Assembly (NCBI RefSeq): GCF_003269295.1
Contig: NZ_QLTT01000012.1
Location: 194,811 to 258,810, forward strand
Source of the DNA: Lentzea atacamensis
GTDB lineage: Bacteria > Actinomycetota > Actinomycetes > Mycobacteriales > Pseudonocardiaceae
DNA: 64,000 nt
Direction: 5' to 3'
The translations under genes and the position numbers were made by a program. Positions 32,032-39,396 of this stretch are shown here, piece by piece. How positions within the stretch are numbered: the first letter of the stretch is position 1; each line of letters starts with the position of its first letter. The notes beneath the pieces are model-generated. The model was given only the letters and a program-made list of their open reading frames with translations. It was not told the DNA's origin and searched no databases.

Positions 32032-32388
32032 TCAGGAGTAACTGGCCTTGGGCACGAAGATCTCACCGCCGTTGTCGAACTTCAGGCGCATGCCGCCGTC
32101 GGTGGTCTCGCGCTCCGGGTCGTGATCCCAGCCGCCCGGCACCGTCACCACATGACCGCGGTCGGGCGACGGGCCCAGCCAGATCTCGTAGTAGGTGCCG
32201 CCGACGAGCCGTTCGACCTTCTTCACGTACACGCCGGGTGCCGTGGACGTCGGATCGACGCTGATCACGGTGGTGCGGTCAGGCACGAACATCAGCACGC
32301 CCGCCACCGCGGTGAGGCCGGTGCCCATCACCACGCCGAGCAGGAACAGCAGCATCTTCACCAGGCAGCCGGAGACCTTCGTCGCCAT
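32032..32388 (-). CDS. Small membrane-anchored protein of unknown function
   Basis: 118 aa from ATG 32388 with GAGGATGGTG upstream. One N-terminal helix (KMLLFLLGVVMGTGLTAVAGVLM), then an ~80-residue extracytoplasmic domain with VERLVGGTYYEIWLGPSPDRG and a C-terminus FDNGGEIFVPKASYS. No lipobox is evident. Divergent from the Nudix gene with a 39-bp gap. No family is recognised. Confidence 0.75.
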   Translation of the reverse strand: MATKVSGCLVKMLLFLLGVVMGTGLTAVAGVLMFVPDRTTVISVDPTSTAPGVYVKKVERLVGGTYYEIWLGPSPDRGHVVTVPGGWDHDPERETTDGGMRLKFDNGGEIFVPKASYS

Positions 32389-32427
32389 CACACCATCCTC
32401 GGGTAAGCGCGGTCGTACGCTCGGAGA

Positions 32428-33222
32428 ATGCCCGACGACATGACCTTGCCGGGAAACCTGGTACCCACCGCGCCGTCCGCTCAACCGGCGCAGCCCCGCG
32501 ACGCCGTCACCGTGGTGCTCCTGCGGGACGGTGCCGACGGCGTAGAAGCCTTCCTGCTGCGCCGCGTGAAGGGCATGGCGTTCGCGGGCGGCATGACCGT
32601 CTTCCCCGGCGGCGGCGTGGACCAGCGCGACGCCGACACCTCCGTCGCCTGGGCCGGTCCGTCACCGGAGTGGTGGGGCTCGATCTTCGGCGTCGACCCC
32701 GCCACGGCCCGTGCGTTCGTCTGCGCGGCCGTCCGGGAGACGTTCGAGGAGTCGGGTGTCCTGCTGGCAGGGCCCGCCCCGGACTCGGTCGTCGCCGACA
32801 CCTCCGCCTACGCCACCGCACGCAGGCAGCTGGTCGACCGCGAGATCTCCCTGGCCCAGTTCCTCGCGAACGAGGGCCTGGTGCTGCGAGCGGACCTCCT
32901 GCGCCCGTGGGCCAACTGGGTCACCCCGCTCGAGGAGCCCCGCCGCTACGACACCCGCTTCTTCGTGGCCGCCCTGCCGGAGGGCCAGCGGGCCGACGGC
33001 GAGACCACCGAAGCCTCCGACGCGTCCTGGCAAAGCCCGGCAGAAGCCGTCCAGGACGCCCAGGAGGGCCGCCGCATGCTCATGCCGCCCACCTGGCGCA
33101 CCCTCGACGAGATCGGCGCGCTCGGCACCGTCGAGAAGGTCATGGCGGAGGAACGCAGCGTCGAGAAGATCATCCCCAAGCTGATCCGCGACGGCGACAC
33201 GATCCGGGTGGTGTTCCAGTGA
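32428..33222 (+). CDS. NUDT19-like Nudix hydrolase
   Basis: 264 aa from ATG 32428. The domain begins DAVTVVLLRDGADGVEAFLLRR; the core has GGMTVFPGGGVDQRD and, after an insertion, AFVCAAVRETFEESGVLLAG with the REtfEEsG Nudix residues. The insertion between FPGG and RE is typical of NUDT19-type enzymes, which cleave CoA derivatives. It overlaps the MBL gene by GTGA; both are co-translated. Confidence 0.88.
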   Translation: MPDDMTLPGNLVPTAPSAQPAQPRDAVTVVLLRDGADGVEAFLLRRVKGMAFAGGMTVFPGGGVDQRDADTSVAWAGPSPEWWGSIFGVDPATARAFVCAAVRETFEESGVLLAGPAPDSVVADTSAYATARRQLVDREISLAQFLANEGLVLRADLLRPWANWVTPLEEPRRYDTRFFVAALPEGQRADGETTEASDASWQSPAEAVQDAQEGRRMLMPPTWRTLDEIGALGTVEKVMAEERSVEKIIPKLIRDGDTIRVVFQ

Positions 33223-34028
33223 GCGGCTCCCCGCTGATCGGCGCCCGCGCCGCCCACCCGCTCTACGGCGAACTGCGCCAGGTCACACCGCACGCCGCCG
33301 TGCTGCTGGCCGACAACCCGTCGCCGATGACGCTCGACGGCACCAACACGTGGCTCCTGAAGGCCCCGGACGCCTCGTCGTACGTCGTGATCGACCCCGG
33401 TCCGCTCGACGAGGCCCACCTGAAGCGCATCGCGTCGTACGGGCCGATCGCCGAGATCCTGCTGACGCACGGCCACCCCGACCACTCCGAGGGTGCCCGC
33501 ACGTTCGCCGAACTGGTCAACGCCCCGGTGCGCGCGTTGGACCCGACGTTCACCTACGGCTCAGAGGGCCTCGTGGACGGCGACGTGATCACCAGCGCCG
33601 GACTGGAACTCCGCGTGCTGGGCACTCCCGGCCACACCAGCGACTCGCTGTGCTTCGTGATCGACGGCGAGGCGGTGCTGACGGGCGACACGGTCCTGGG
33701 CCGCGGCACGACGATCGTGGCCCACCCCGACGGCAAGCTCGGCGACTACTTCGAGTCCCTCGAGCTGCTGGCCGAACTGCCGGAGCACACCGCGGTGCTG
33801 CCGGGCCACGGACCTGAGCTCGCCGACGCCGGCGACGCCGCACGCGCTTATCTCGCGCACCGCACCCAGCGCCTGGAACAGGTCAGGAGCGCCGTGGAGG
33901 CACTCGGCGGCACGCCGACCCCGCGACAGGTCGTCGAGGTCGTCTACGCGGAAGTCGACAGGGTGCTGTGGCCCGCGGCGGAGTGGTCCGTGCGGGCCCA
34001 GCTGGAGTACCTGCGCAGCGGCTACTGA
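33219..34028 (+). CDS. Metallo-beta-lactamase fold hydrolase (Rv3677c/LACTB2-like)
   Basis: 269 aa from GTG 33219. Zinc motif ILLTHGHPDHSEGA (HxHxDH) at ~84, GTPGHTSDSLCF at ~133, LTGDTVLG at ~152 and VLPGHGPE at ~188. The C-terminal winged-helix-like domain (TPRQVVEVVYAEVDRVLWPAAEWSV) is that of LACTB2-type proteins, some of which act on nucleic acids. Corresponds to Rv3677c, though here it is on the opposite strand and coupled to a Nudix gene. Ends 7 bp into the convergent gene. Confidence 0.9.
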   Translation: MSGSPLIGARAAHPLYGELRQVTPHAAVLLADNPSPMTLDGTNTWLLKAPDASSYVVIDPGPLDEAHLKRIASYGPIAEILLTHGHPDHSEGARTFAELVNAPVRALDPTFTYGSEGLVDGDVITSAGLELRVLGTPGHTSDSLCFVIDGEAVLTGDTVLGRGTTIVAHPDGKLGDYFESLELLAELPEHTAVLPGHGPELADAGDAARAYLAHRTQRLEQVRSAVEALGGTPTPRQVVEVVYAEVDRVLWPAAEWSVRAQLEYLRSGY

Positions 34029-35161
34029 GGCTGGTGCCCGTTGTTCGCCGCGCCGAACGCCGACTGACGCGCCGATGACCGGTCGATCTGCCAACGGCCG
34101 CTGTCGGTCGTCTTCGCCCCGGTCTGCTCCCGCTGCGCGAGCTCCTCGTGCAGCTGCTGCAGCAGGGCCCGCTCCCGTTCGCTCAGGTTCGCGTCCACGG
34201 AGGACGGCTCCGGCGACTCGGCGAGGGCGGCCTGCAGGGCTGCCAGCTCGTCCGGCTTCAGCTCCGTGGTCACCTCGGCCCTGTTGATCGGCGTGGGCTC
34301 GGGCAGGGCCTCGATCTCCGGTTCGGCGGGAGCCATCGAGATCCGCTTCACGGGCTTCGGCGGGAACGGCTGCGAGCCCTCCAAGGCCGTCGTGTTGTTC
34401 GTGCGCGTGCGACGTGAGCCGGTCTCTTCCACAGGCTCCGGCGCCGGTGTCGGCTCGGCCACCGGCGCCGGAGCGGGAAGTTCTTCTGACTGGTCGAACC
34501 AGGCCGCGGCCGGCTCCTGGGCCATCGCCGGAGCGGACGGCTGCGGTGCCATCGGTGAGCCGGAGATCGGCACCGGGCGCGAGGCCGTCGTCGCGGAGGC
34601 GTGGTAGTCGCTGAGCTGCGTGCCGACGGTCAGGACCTCCACCGAGGCCCGGACGCCCGCCTTGCGCAGCACCGTGTCGACCCGGTACGCGGTCGCGGGC
34701 GCGAAGCCCTGCGGGCCGATGTCCACCAGCACGATCCGCTGTGGCAGCGGGCCGGGCGTCGAACCCGCCGGGGAGGAACGCCAGACGCAGCGCACCGCGC
34801 GGACGTCCGACAGCACGGACACCGCGCGGGTCAGCACGCCGGCCAGGTCGGCGACCGGGTCGCTCTCGGCGGTGAAGCGGTGACGCACGAACGGCAGCAC
34901 CTCGACGACCGGCAGGCGGTCGGTCAGGGACGCGTCGGAGTGCACCTCGTGCAGCGCCCACGTGAGGGCCGCTCTCTCATCCGGCAGCACCGGGATGCTG
35001 CCTGCGAGAAGAGTGCCGACGAGCAGCTCGACCGCCCGGTCCAGCTCCCCGACCGCGAGGAACTCGCGTGCCTGTGACAGGGCGTCGTCGTCGACGCGCC
35101 CGGCCATCGACAGCAGGAGATCGTGGAGACGGACCGGCAGGCCGACACCGTCGTTCGTCAC
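34022..35161 (-). CDS. Unknown protein A of a duplicated pair, with Pro-rich extension
   Basis: 379 aa from GTG 35161. Residues ~1-190 (RLHDLLLSMAGRVDDDALSQ, VELLVGTLLAGSIPVLPDE, RCVWRSSPAG, TQLSDYHASA) align end to end with the protein encoded just upstream. The remainder is a Pro/Ala/Glu-rich linker followed by a charged coiled-coil-like end (SERERALLQQLHEELAQREQ). No known fold is recognised. It is probably cytoplasmic, since no signal or membrane segment is seen. It is likely an operon with the upstream paralogue (11-bp gap). Confidence 0.75.
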   Translation of the reverse strand: MTNDGVGLPVRLHDLLLSMAGRVDDDALSQAREFLAVGELDRAVELLVGTLLAGSIPVLPDERAALTWALHEVHSDASLTDRLPVVEVLPFVRHRFTAESDPVADLAGVLTRAVSVLSDVRAVRCVWRSSPAGSTPGPLPQRIVLVDIGPQGFAPATAYRVDTVLRKAGVRASVEVLTVGTQLSDYHASATTASRPVPISGSPMAPQPSAPAMAQEPAAAWFDQSEELPAPAPVAEPTPAPEPVEETGSRRTRTNNTTALEGSQPFPPKPVKRISMAPAEPEIEALPEPTPINRAEVTTELKPDELAALQAALAESPEPSSVDANLSERERALLQQLHEELAQREQTGAKTTDSGRWQIDRSSARQSAFGAANNGHQPQ

Positions 35162-35172
35162 GTCAGTTCTCC

Positions 35173-35775
35173 TTAGCTGAGCACCAGGTGCTCCTCGGAC
35201 TCGGCGCCGGCGCACACCAGCTCCGATGCCGCCAACGCCGCCCGGTGGTAGGGCGGAAGGTCCAGACCGGACGGCACGACCTCGACGCACGGGTCGTGTT
35301 CGCCCAACGCCCGCAGAACGCGCTGCAACTCGCCGGTCAGCCGGGCGTGGCCGGTGGTGGCGGCGACCAGCAGGACGCGGTTGACCCCGGAGGGACCGAT
35401 GCGCCAGCAGGAGCGAACCTCACCGACCCCGTGCCGGCCTCGTAGCGTGGCACCGAGCACAACGGTCGCGGAATCCCCCATCGGCACCCGATCGGGTGAC
35501 TCCGGGGAAAAGGTGTAGTCGGTGGGTGGCAGTTCGTCCAGCCCTTTGACCGAACTGACAGCACCTGGTTCGGCCCCATAGGGCACCAGCGCGTCCTGCA
35601 AAAGGCGGAGTTCGTGCTCGGTCAGAGGAATGCGCCCGTGCAGCAGCGTGCGCGGCAACGACCGCGCTAGCACCGCATATGCGTCAGAAGCCGCCCAGTC
35701 CCGGTACCGCCAGAGCAGGTCGTCCGGGAGGCGTCCGGCAAGCCGCAGCAGCAGTTCGTGGCACGTGTCCGACAT
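35173..35775 (-). CDS. Unknown protein B of a duplicated pair
   Basis: 200 aa from ATG 35775. Shares with its downstream neighbour the pattern LLLRLAGRLPDDLLWRYRDW, RTLLHGRIPLTEHELRLLQDAL, a central CWRIGPSGVNRVLLV and VEVVPSGLDLPPYHRAAL. This copy lacks the Pro-rich tail. Its function is unknown. It lies 1 bp from the ridA stop, so probably belongs to the same transcript as ridA and the DUF4177 gene. Confidence 0.75.
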   Translation of the reverse strand: MSDTCHELLLRLAGRLPDDLLWRYRDWAASDAYAVLARSLPRTLLHGRIPLTEHELRLLQDALVPYGAEPGAVSSVKGLDELPPTDYTFSPESPDRVPMGDSATVVLGATLRGRHGVGEVRSCWRIGPSGVNRVLLVAATTGHARLTGELQRVLRALGEHDPCVEVVPSGLDLPPYHRAALAASELVCAGAESEEHLVLS

Positions 35776-35776
35776 G

Positions 35777-36229
35777 TCACACCTCGACGATCAGTTCGAT
35801 CTCCACCGGAGCGCCGATCGGCAGCTCGGCCACCCCCACGGCCGACCGGGCGTGCTTGCCCGCGTCGCCGAAGATCTCCCCGAGCAGCTCGGAGGCACCG
35901 TTCACGACACCAGGCTGACCCGTGAAGCCCTCGGCAGAGGCCACGAAGCCAACAACCTTCACGATTCGCTTGATCGAGTCAACGCCGACGAGGTCGTGCA
36001 CCGCCGCGAGCGCGTTGAGGATGCAGGTCCTGGCGTAGGCCTTCGCCTCCTCCGGCGAGACGTCCGCGCCAACCTTGCCGGTGGCGGGCAGCTTGCCGTC
36101 GACGAACGGCAGCTGGCCGGAGGTGAAGACGTGCGAGCCGGACTGGGTCGCGGGCACGTAGGCGGCGAGCGGGGCGGCGACGCCGGGCAGCTCGATGCCG
36201 AGCTCCTTCAGGCGGGCGCTCCAGGTCAT
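35777..36229 (-). CDS. RidA-family protein (Rv3678c type)
   Basis: 150 aa from ATG 36229, overlapping the DUF4177 stop. RidA features: YVPATQSGSHVFTSGQLPFVDG, a central NALAAVHDLVG and a C-terminal GAPVEIELIVEV. The Arg of the active RidA deaminases (usually in R-x-C near residue 105) reads as RTCILNALAAV (Arg then Cys), so enamine/imine deaminase activity is possible. It is the position equivalent of Rv3678c. Confidence 0.9.
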   Translation of the reverse strand: MTWSARLKELGIELPGVAAPLAAYVPATQSGSHVFTSGQLPFVDGKLPATGKVGADVSPEEAKAYARTCILNALAAVHDLVGVDSIKRIVKVVGFVASAEGFTGQPGVVNGASELLGEIFGDAGKHARSAVGVAELPIGAPVEIELIVEV

Positions 36230-36381
36230 CCCTTCACCCGCTTCAGGTACGCGACGTGCTGCTCGCCGGTCGGGTTCGTCAGCACGGTGACCAACTCCCA
36301 GCCGTCGTCGCCCCACTGGTCGAGGATCTGCTTCGTGGCGTGGATCAACAACGGCACGGTCGCGTACTCCCACTTCGTCAT
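36226..36381 (-). CDS. DUF4177 small protein (Rv3678A type)
   Basis: 51 aa from ATG 36381: MTKWEYATVPLLIHATKQIL, then GDDGWELVTVL and YLKRVKG. The WEY...GWELV pattern defines DUF4177. It overlaps ridA by ATGA. Function unknown; the pairing with ridA is conserved in actinobacteria from memory. Confidence 0.88.
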   Translation of the reverse strand: MTKWEYATVPLLIHATKQILDQWGDDGWELVTVLTNPTGEQHVAYLKRVKG

Positions 36382-36449
36382 GCGCCGAGCCTAACGCGCC
36401 ACCCGAACGACGCCTGCGTGGTTCTCGTCCTTCGAGCTACCTTGATCAC

Positions 36450-36701
36450 ATGGAGACCTGGCGGATCATCGCTACCAGCCTGTTCGGTGTGGGCGGACTG
36501 GTGATGGTTCTCGTCGCCATGGCGCAGGTGCGTGATCGCAAGCACAGTCAGCGCGCGGACGTCGTTCGCGCGGGGCTGATCGGGCTCGTGGTCGTGGTCG
36601 TGATCACGGTCAGCATCGCGTTGTGGCTGCCGTCGGTCGTCGCGTGGGCGCTGGTCGCCGCAACCGCGATGGCCGTTTTCTTCCTCACCATGATGGATTG
36701 A
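36450..36701 (+). CDS. Two-helix membrane protein, 83 aa
   Basis: ATG 36450. Helices at about residues 8-26 (TSLFGVGGLVMVLVAMAQV) and 40-80 (two hydrophobic stretches with a Pro break). A basic loop RDRKHSQRAD lies between. It is transcribed towards the ArsA-like pair with a 44-bp gap. No family is recognised. Confidence 0.65.
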   Translation: METWRIIATSLFGVGGLVMVLVAMAQVRDRKHSQRADVVRAGLIGLVVVVVITVSIALWLPSVVAWALVAATAMAVFFLTMMD

Positions 36702-36745
36702 CCGACAGGTCCACGTCTCAACTGATTCACACCTAGTCTGGACGT

Positions 36746-37738
36746 GTGACGTCGTGGACCGAGGAGCTGACCCGAGCCCGCCTGCACGTGGTCTCCGGCA
36801 AGGGCGGCACCGGGAAGACCACGATCGCCGCCGCGCTGGCCCTCGCGCTGGCCACCGGCGGCCGCCGGGTGCTGCTGATCGAGGTCGAGGGCCGGCAGGG
36901 CATCGCCCAGCTCTTCGACCGCGCCCCGCTGCCCTACGCGGAGGAACGGATCGCGTCCGCCCCCGGCGGCGGTGAGGTGCACGCGCTCGCGATCGACGCC
37001 GAGGCCGCGCTGCTGGAGTACCTCGCGATGTTCTACAACCTCGGCTTCGCGGGACGGACGCTGCGCAAGATGGGCGCCATCGAGTTCGCCACCACGCTCG
37101 CGCCCGGCCTGCGGGACGTCCTGCTGACCGGCAAGGTCAAGGAGTGCGTGAACCGCACCGGCAAGGACGGCCGCCACGTCTACGACGCGGTGGTGCTGGA
37201 CGCGCCGCCGACCGGGCGCGTGGTCAAGTTCCTGGACGTCACCAAGGCCATGGCCGATCTCGCCAAGGTCGGGCCGATCAAGGGACAGAGCGAGGGAGTG
37301 GTGCGCCTGCTGCACTCCGGCGACACGGCGGTGCACCTGGTGGCGCTGCTGGAGGAGATGCCGGTGCGCGAGACGCTGGACGCCGTCGCCGAACTGGACG
37401 GCGCCGACCTGCGACCAGGCGCGGTCCTGGTCAACCGGGTTCACCCGGCACGACTGCCGGTCCGTTCCGTCCAGGTCGCCGCCGAGGGCAGGGTCGACGC
37501 GGCACGGGTGCGCACCGGGCTCGTCTCCGCCGGTCTGGATCTCGACGAGTTCACGCTCGAGGGTTTGGTCGACGAGACGGTGGAGCACGCCATCCGGGTG
37601 CAGTCGCAACAGGAGGCGATGGAGCTGCTCAGCCACTCGGACCTGCCGACGTTCGAGCTGCCGGAGCTGACGGACGGGGTGGACGTGGCCGCGCTGTACG
37701 AGCTGGCCGAGGTGCTGGTCGCGGCAGGTGTGCGGTGA
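36746..37738 (+). CDS. ArsA/Get3-like ATPase 1 (Rv3679 type)
   Basis: 330 aa from GTG 36746; TAGTCT at 36734 makes a leaderless transcript likely. Deviant Walker A VVSGKGGTGKTTIAAALA at ~15; switch LDAPPTGRVVKFL at ~151. It lacks Cys residues for arsenite and no ars genes are near. The paired Rv3679-Rv3680 of mycobacteria form a heteromeric complex linked to redox and glycerol metabolism stress. It is co-translated with the second subunit (GTGA). Confidence 0.9.
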   Translation: MTSWTEELTRARLHVVSGKGGTGKTTIAAALALALATGGRRVLLIEVEGRQGIAQLFDRAPLPYAEERIASAPGGGEVHALAIDAEAALLEYLAMFYNLGFAGRTLRKMGAIEFATTLAPGLRDVLLTGKVKECVNRTGKDGRHVYDAVVLDAPPTGRVVKFLDVTKAMADLAKVGPIKGQSEGVVRLLHSGDTAVHLVALLEEMPVRETLDAVAELDGADLRPGAVLVNRVHPARLPVRSVQVAAEGRVDAARVRTGLVSAGLDLDEFTLEGLVDETVEHAIRVQSQQEAMELLSHSDLPTFELPELTDGVDVAALYELAEVLVAAGVR

Positions 37739-38862
37739 CGGAGAAGCTCGAGTTCGATCCACTGCTGGACGACCCGGCGACGCGGGTGCTGGTCTGCTGC
37801 GGTTCCGGCGGCGTCGGCAAGACGACGACCGCGGCGGCGCTGGCGTTGCGCGCGGCCGAACGCGGCCGACGCGTCGTCGTGCTGACCATCGACCCGGCCC
37901 GCCGCCTCGCGCAGTCGCTGGGCCTGCGGGAACTGGACAACCATCCGCGCGAGGTCGTCGTCGAGGGCTTCGAGCCCAAGGGCGAGCTGTTCGCGATGAT
38001 GCTCGACATGCGTCGCACGTTCGACGACATGGTGCTGACCCACGCGGGCCGCGACCGGGCCGACCAGATCCTGTCGAACCCCTTCTACCAGACCATTTCC
38101 TCGTCGTTCTCCGGCACGCAGGAGTACATGGCGATGGAGAAGCTCGGCCAGCTGGTGGCGCAGGACGAGTGGGACCTGATCATCGTCGACACCCCGCCGA
38201 GCCGCAGCGCCCTGGACTTCCTGGACGCGCCGCAGCGGTTGTCGACGGTGCTCGACGGCAAGTTCATCCGCATGCTCTCGGCACCGGCGCGTGCGAGCGG
38301 GCGTGGCCTGCTCAAGATCGTCGGAACCGGTTTCAGCCTTTTCACGCGTGCGGTGTCCACGATCGTCGGCGGCCAGCTGCTGCAGGACGCCTCGACGTTC
38401 GTGCAGGCGTTCGACAGCATGTTCGGCGGATTCCGCGAACGCGCGCAGCGCACGTACGAACTGCTCCGTTCACCGGGCACCGGATTCGTGGTGGTCGCGG
38501 CGGCGGAACCGGACGCGTTGCGCGAGGCGAGCTATTTCGTCGAGCGGCTCAGTGCCGAGAACATGCCGTTGTGCGGGCTCGTCGCGAACAGGACGCATCC
38601 CGTCATCGCGACGGACCTGCCCGCGGCGAAGGCGCTCGCCGCAGCGGACGACCTGGACCGCTCCGGTGAGGCGCCGCTCGCCGCGGCAGTTCTCCGGCTG
38701 CATGCGGACCGGGCAGCAGTCGCCGATCGGGAAAAGCGGCTGCTGGCCCGGTTCACACGTGCTCACCCCGGTGTTTCGCTGGTCGGCGTGCCCGCGCTAC
38801 CCGCTGACGTGCACGACCTCGACGGCCTTCGGGAGATAGGTCGCCGACTCGCCGGGGAGTAG
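37735..38862 (+). CDS. ArsA/Get3-like ATPase 2 (Rv3680 type)
   Basis: 375 aa from GTG 37735. Walker A VCCGSGGVGKTTTAAALA at ~21; TIDPARRLAQSLGL switch I; IIVDTPPSRSALDFLDAP switch II at ~145. It differs from its partner by a longer helical insertion (MDMRRTFDDMVLTHAGRDRA to FSLFTRAVSTIVGG), which in Get3-type proteins forms a client groove. The two genes are diverged paralogues, so a heterodimer is likely. It ends 6 bp from the convergent whiB4. Confidence 0.9.
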   Translation: MTEKLEFDPLLDDPATRVLVCCGSGGVGKTTTAAALALRAAERGRRVVVLTIDPARRLAQSLGLRELDNHPREVVVEGFEPKGELFAMMLDMRRTFDDMVLTHAGRDRADQILSNPFYQTISSSFSGTQEYMAMEKLGQLVAQDEWDLIIVDTPPSRSALDFLDAPQRLSTVLDGKFIRMLSAPARASGRGLLKIVGTGFSLFTRAVSTIVGGQLLQDASTFVQAFDSMFGGFRERAQRTYELLRSPGTGFVVVAAAEPDALREASYFVERLSAENMPLCGLVANRTHPVIATDLPAAKALAAADDLDRSGEAPLAAAVLRLHADRAAVADREKRLLARFTRAHPGVSLVGVPALPADVHDLDGLREIGRRLAGE

Positions 38863-38867
38863 TGCCC

Positions 38868-39158
38868 CTAGCCGACCCTCGTGTCCTCGAGGTGCTCCTG
38901 CCGTGCGTTGTCGAGCAACTCGAACCACGAGTCGACGTCCGGACGGCGGCGCAGCAGAGCACGGCGTTCGCGCTCGGTCATGCCTCCCCAGACCCCGAAC
39001 TCGATCCTGTTGTCCAGCGCTTCGGCCAGGCATTCCATGCGCACCGGGCATCCCAGGCACACGAGCTTCGCCTTGCGCTGCTCCGCACCGCGGACGAAGA
39101 GCTGGTCCGGCTCCTCATCACGGCACGAAGCGTTGATACGCCAATCCCCCTGGTTCAT
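38868..39158 (-). CDS. whiB4: WhiB4-type iron-sulfur regulator
   Basis: 96 aa from ATG 39158 (GTG 39167 is an in-frame alternative). The WhiB cluster Cys residues are NASC (~12), CLGCPVRMEC (two plus one) and the Gly-rich turn EFGVWGGMTERERRAL. A basic RALLRRRPDVD follows. WhiB4 is an O2/NO-sensitive [4Fe-4S] DNA-binding repressor in M. tuberculosis. Position between Rv3680-like and ponA2-like genes fits Rv3681c. Confidence 0.94.
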   Translation of the reverse strand: MNQGDWRINASCRDEEPDQLFVRGAEQRKAKLVCLGCPVRMECLAEALDNRIEFGVWGGMTERERRALLRRRPDVDSWFELLDNARQEHLEDTRVG

Positions 39159-39328
39159 ATCCCCCACTCCTCAGTGCTGTCCAAATGTGGAAAATCCGCC
39201 ACACCCCTGCCACGGATGCCGTAGCGTTCGAGCTACGGCTGCATTCCTTGGACGTTGACGGACTGTAGTGCCGTTCGGTTCCACGTCCAACCCTGGGTCA
39301 CCCGACTGTTACCTGTCTTGCGTATCTC

Positions 39329-39343
39329 TACTCATGCTGAGTA
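39329..39343. promoter_or_regulatory. Short dyad in the whiB4/ponA2 divergent region
   Basis: TACTCA-TGC-TGAGTA is a perfect 6-base-arm palindrome 54 bp upstream of the ponA2 start. A TACGCT -10 at 39384-39389 lies 8 bases before the GTG, so ponA2 is probably leaderless. The dyad may bind a repressor of either gene. Confidence 0.4.
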
Positions 39344-39396
39344 ACGACCCTTACTGATCACAGTCACCCGTTCGTGTACGGCGTACGCTGACCTGC

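Noticed and set aside
36746..38862. ArsA-like pair considered as arsenite export genes
   Set aside because: No arsB, arsC or arsR nearby, and the arsenite-binding Cys set is not visible.
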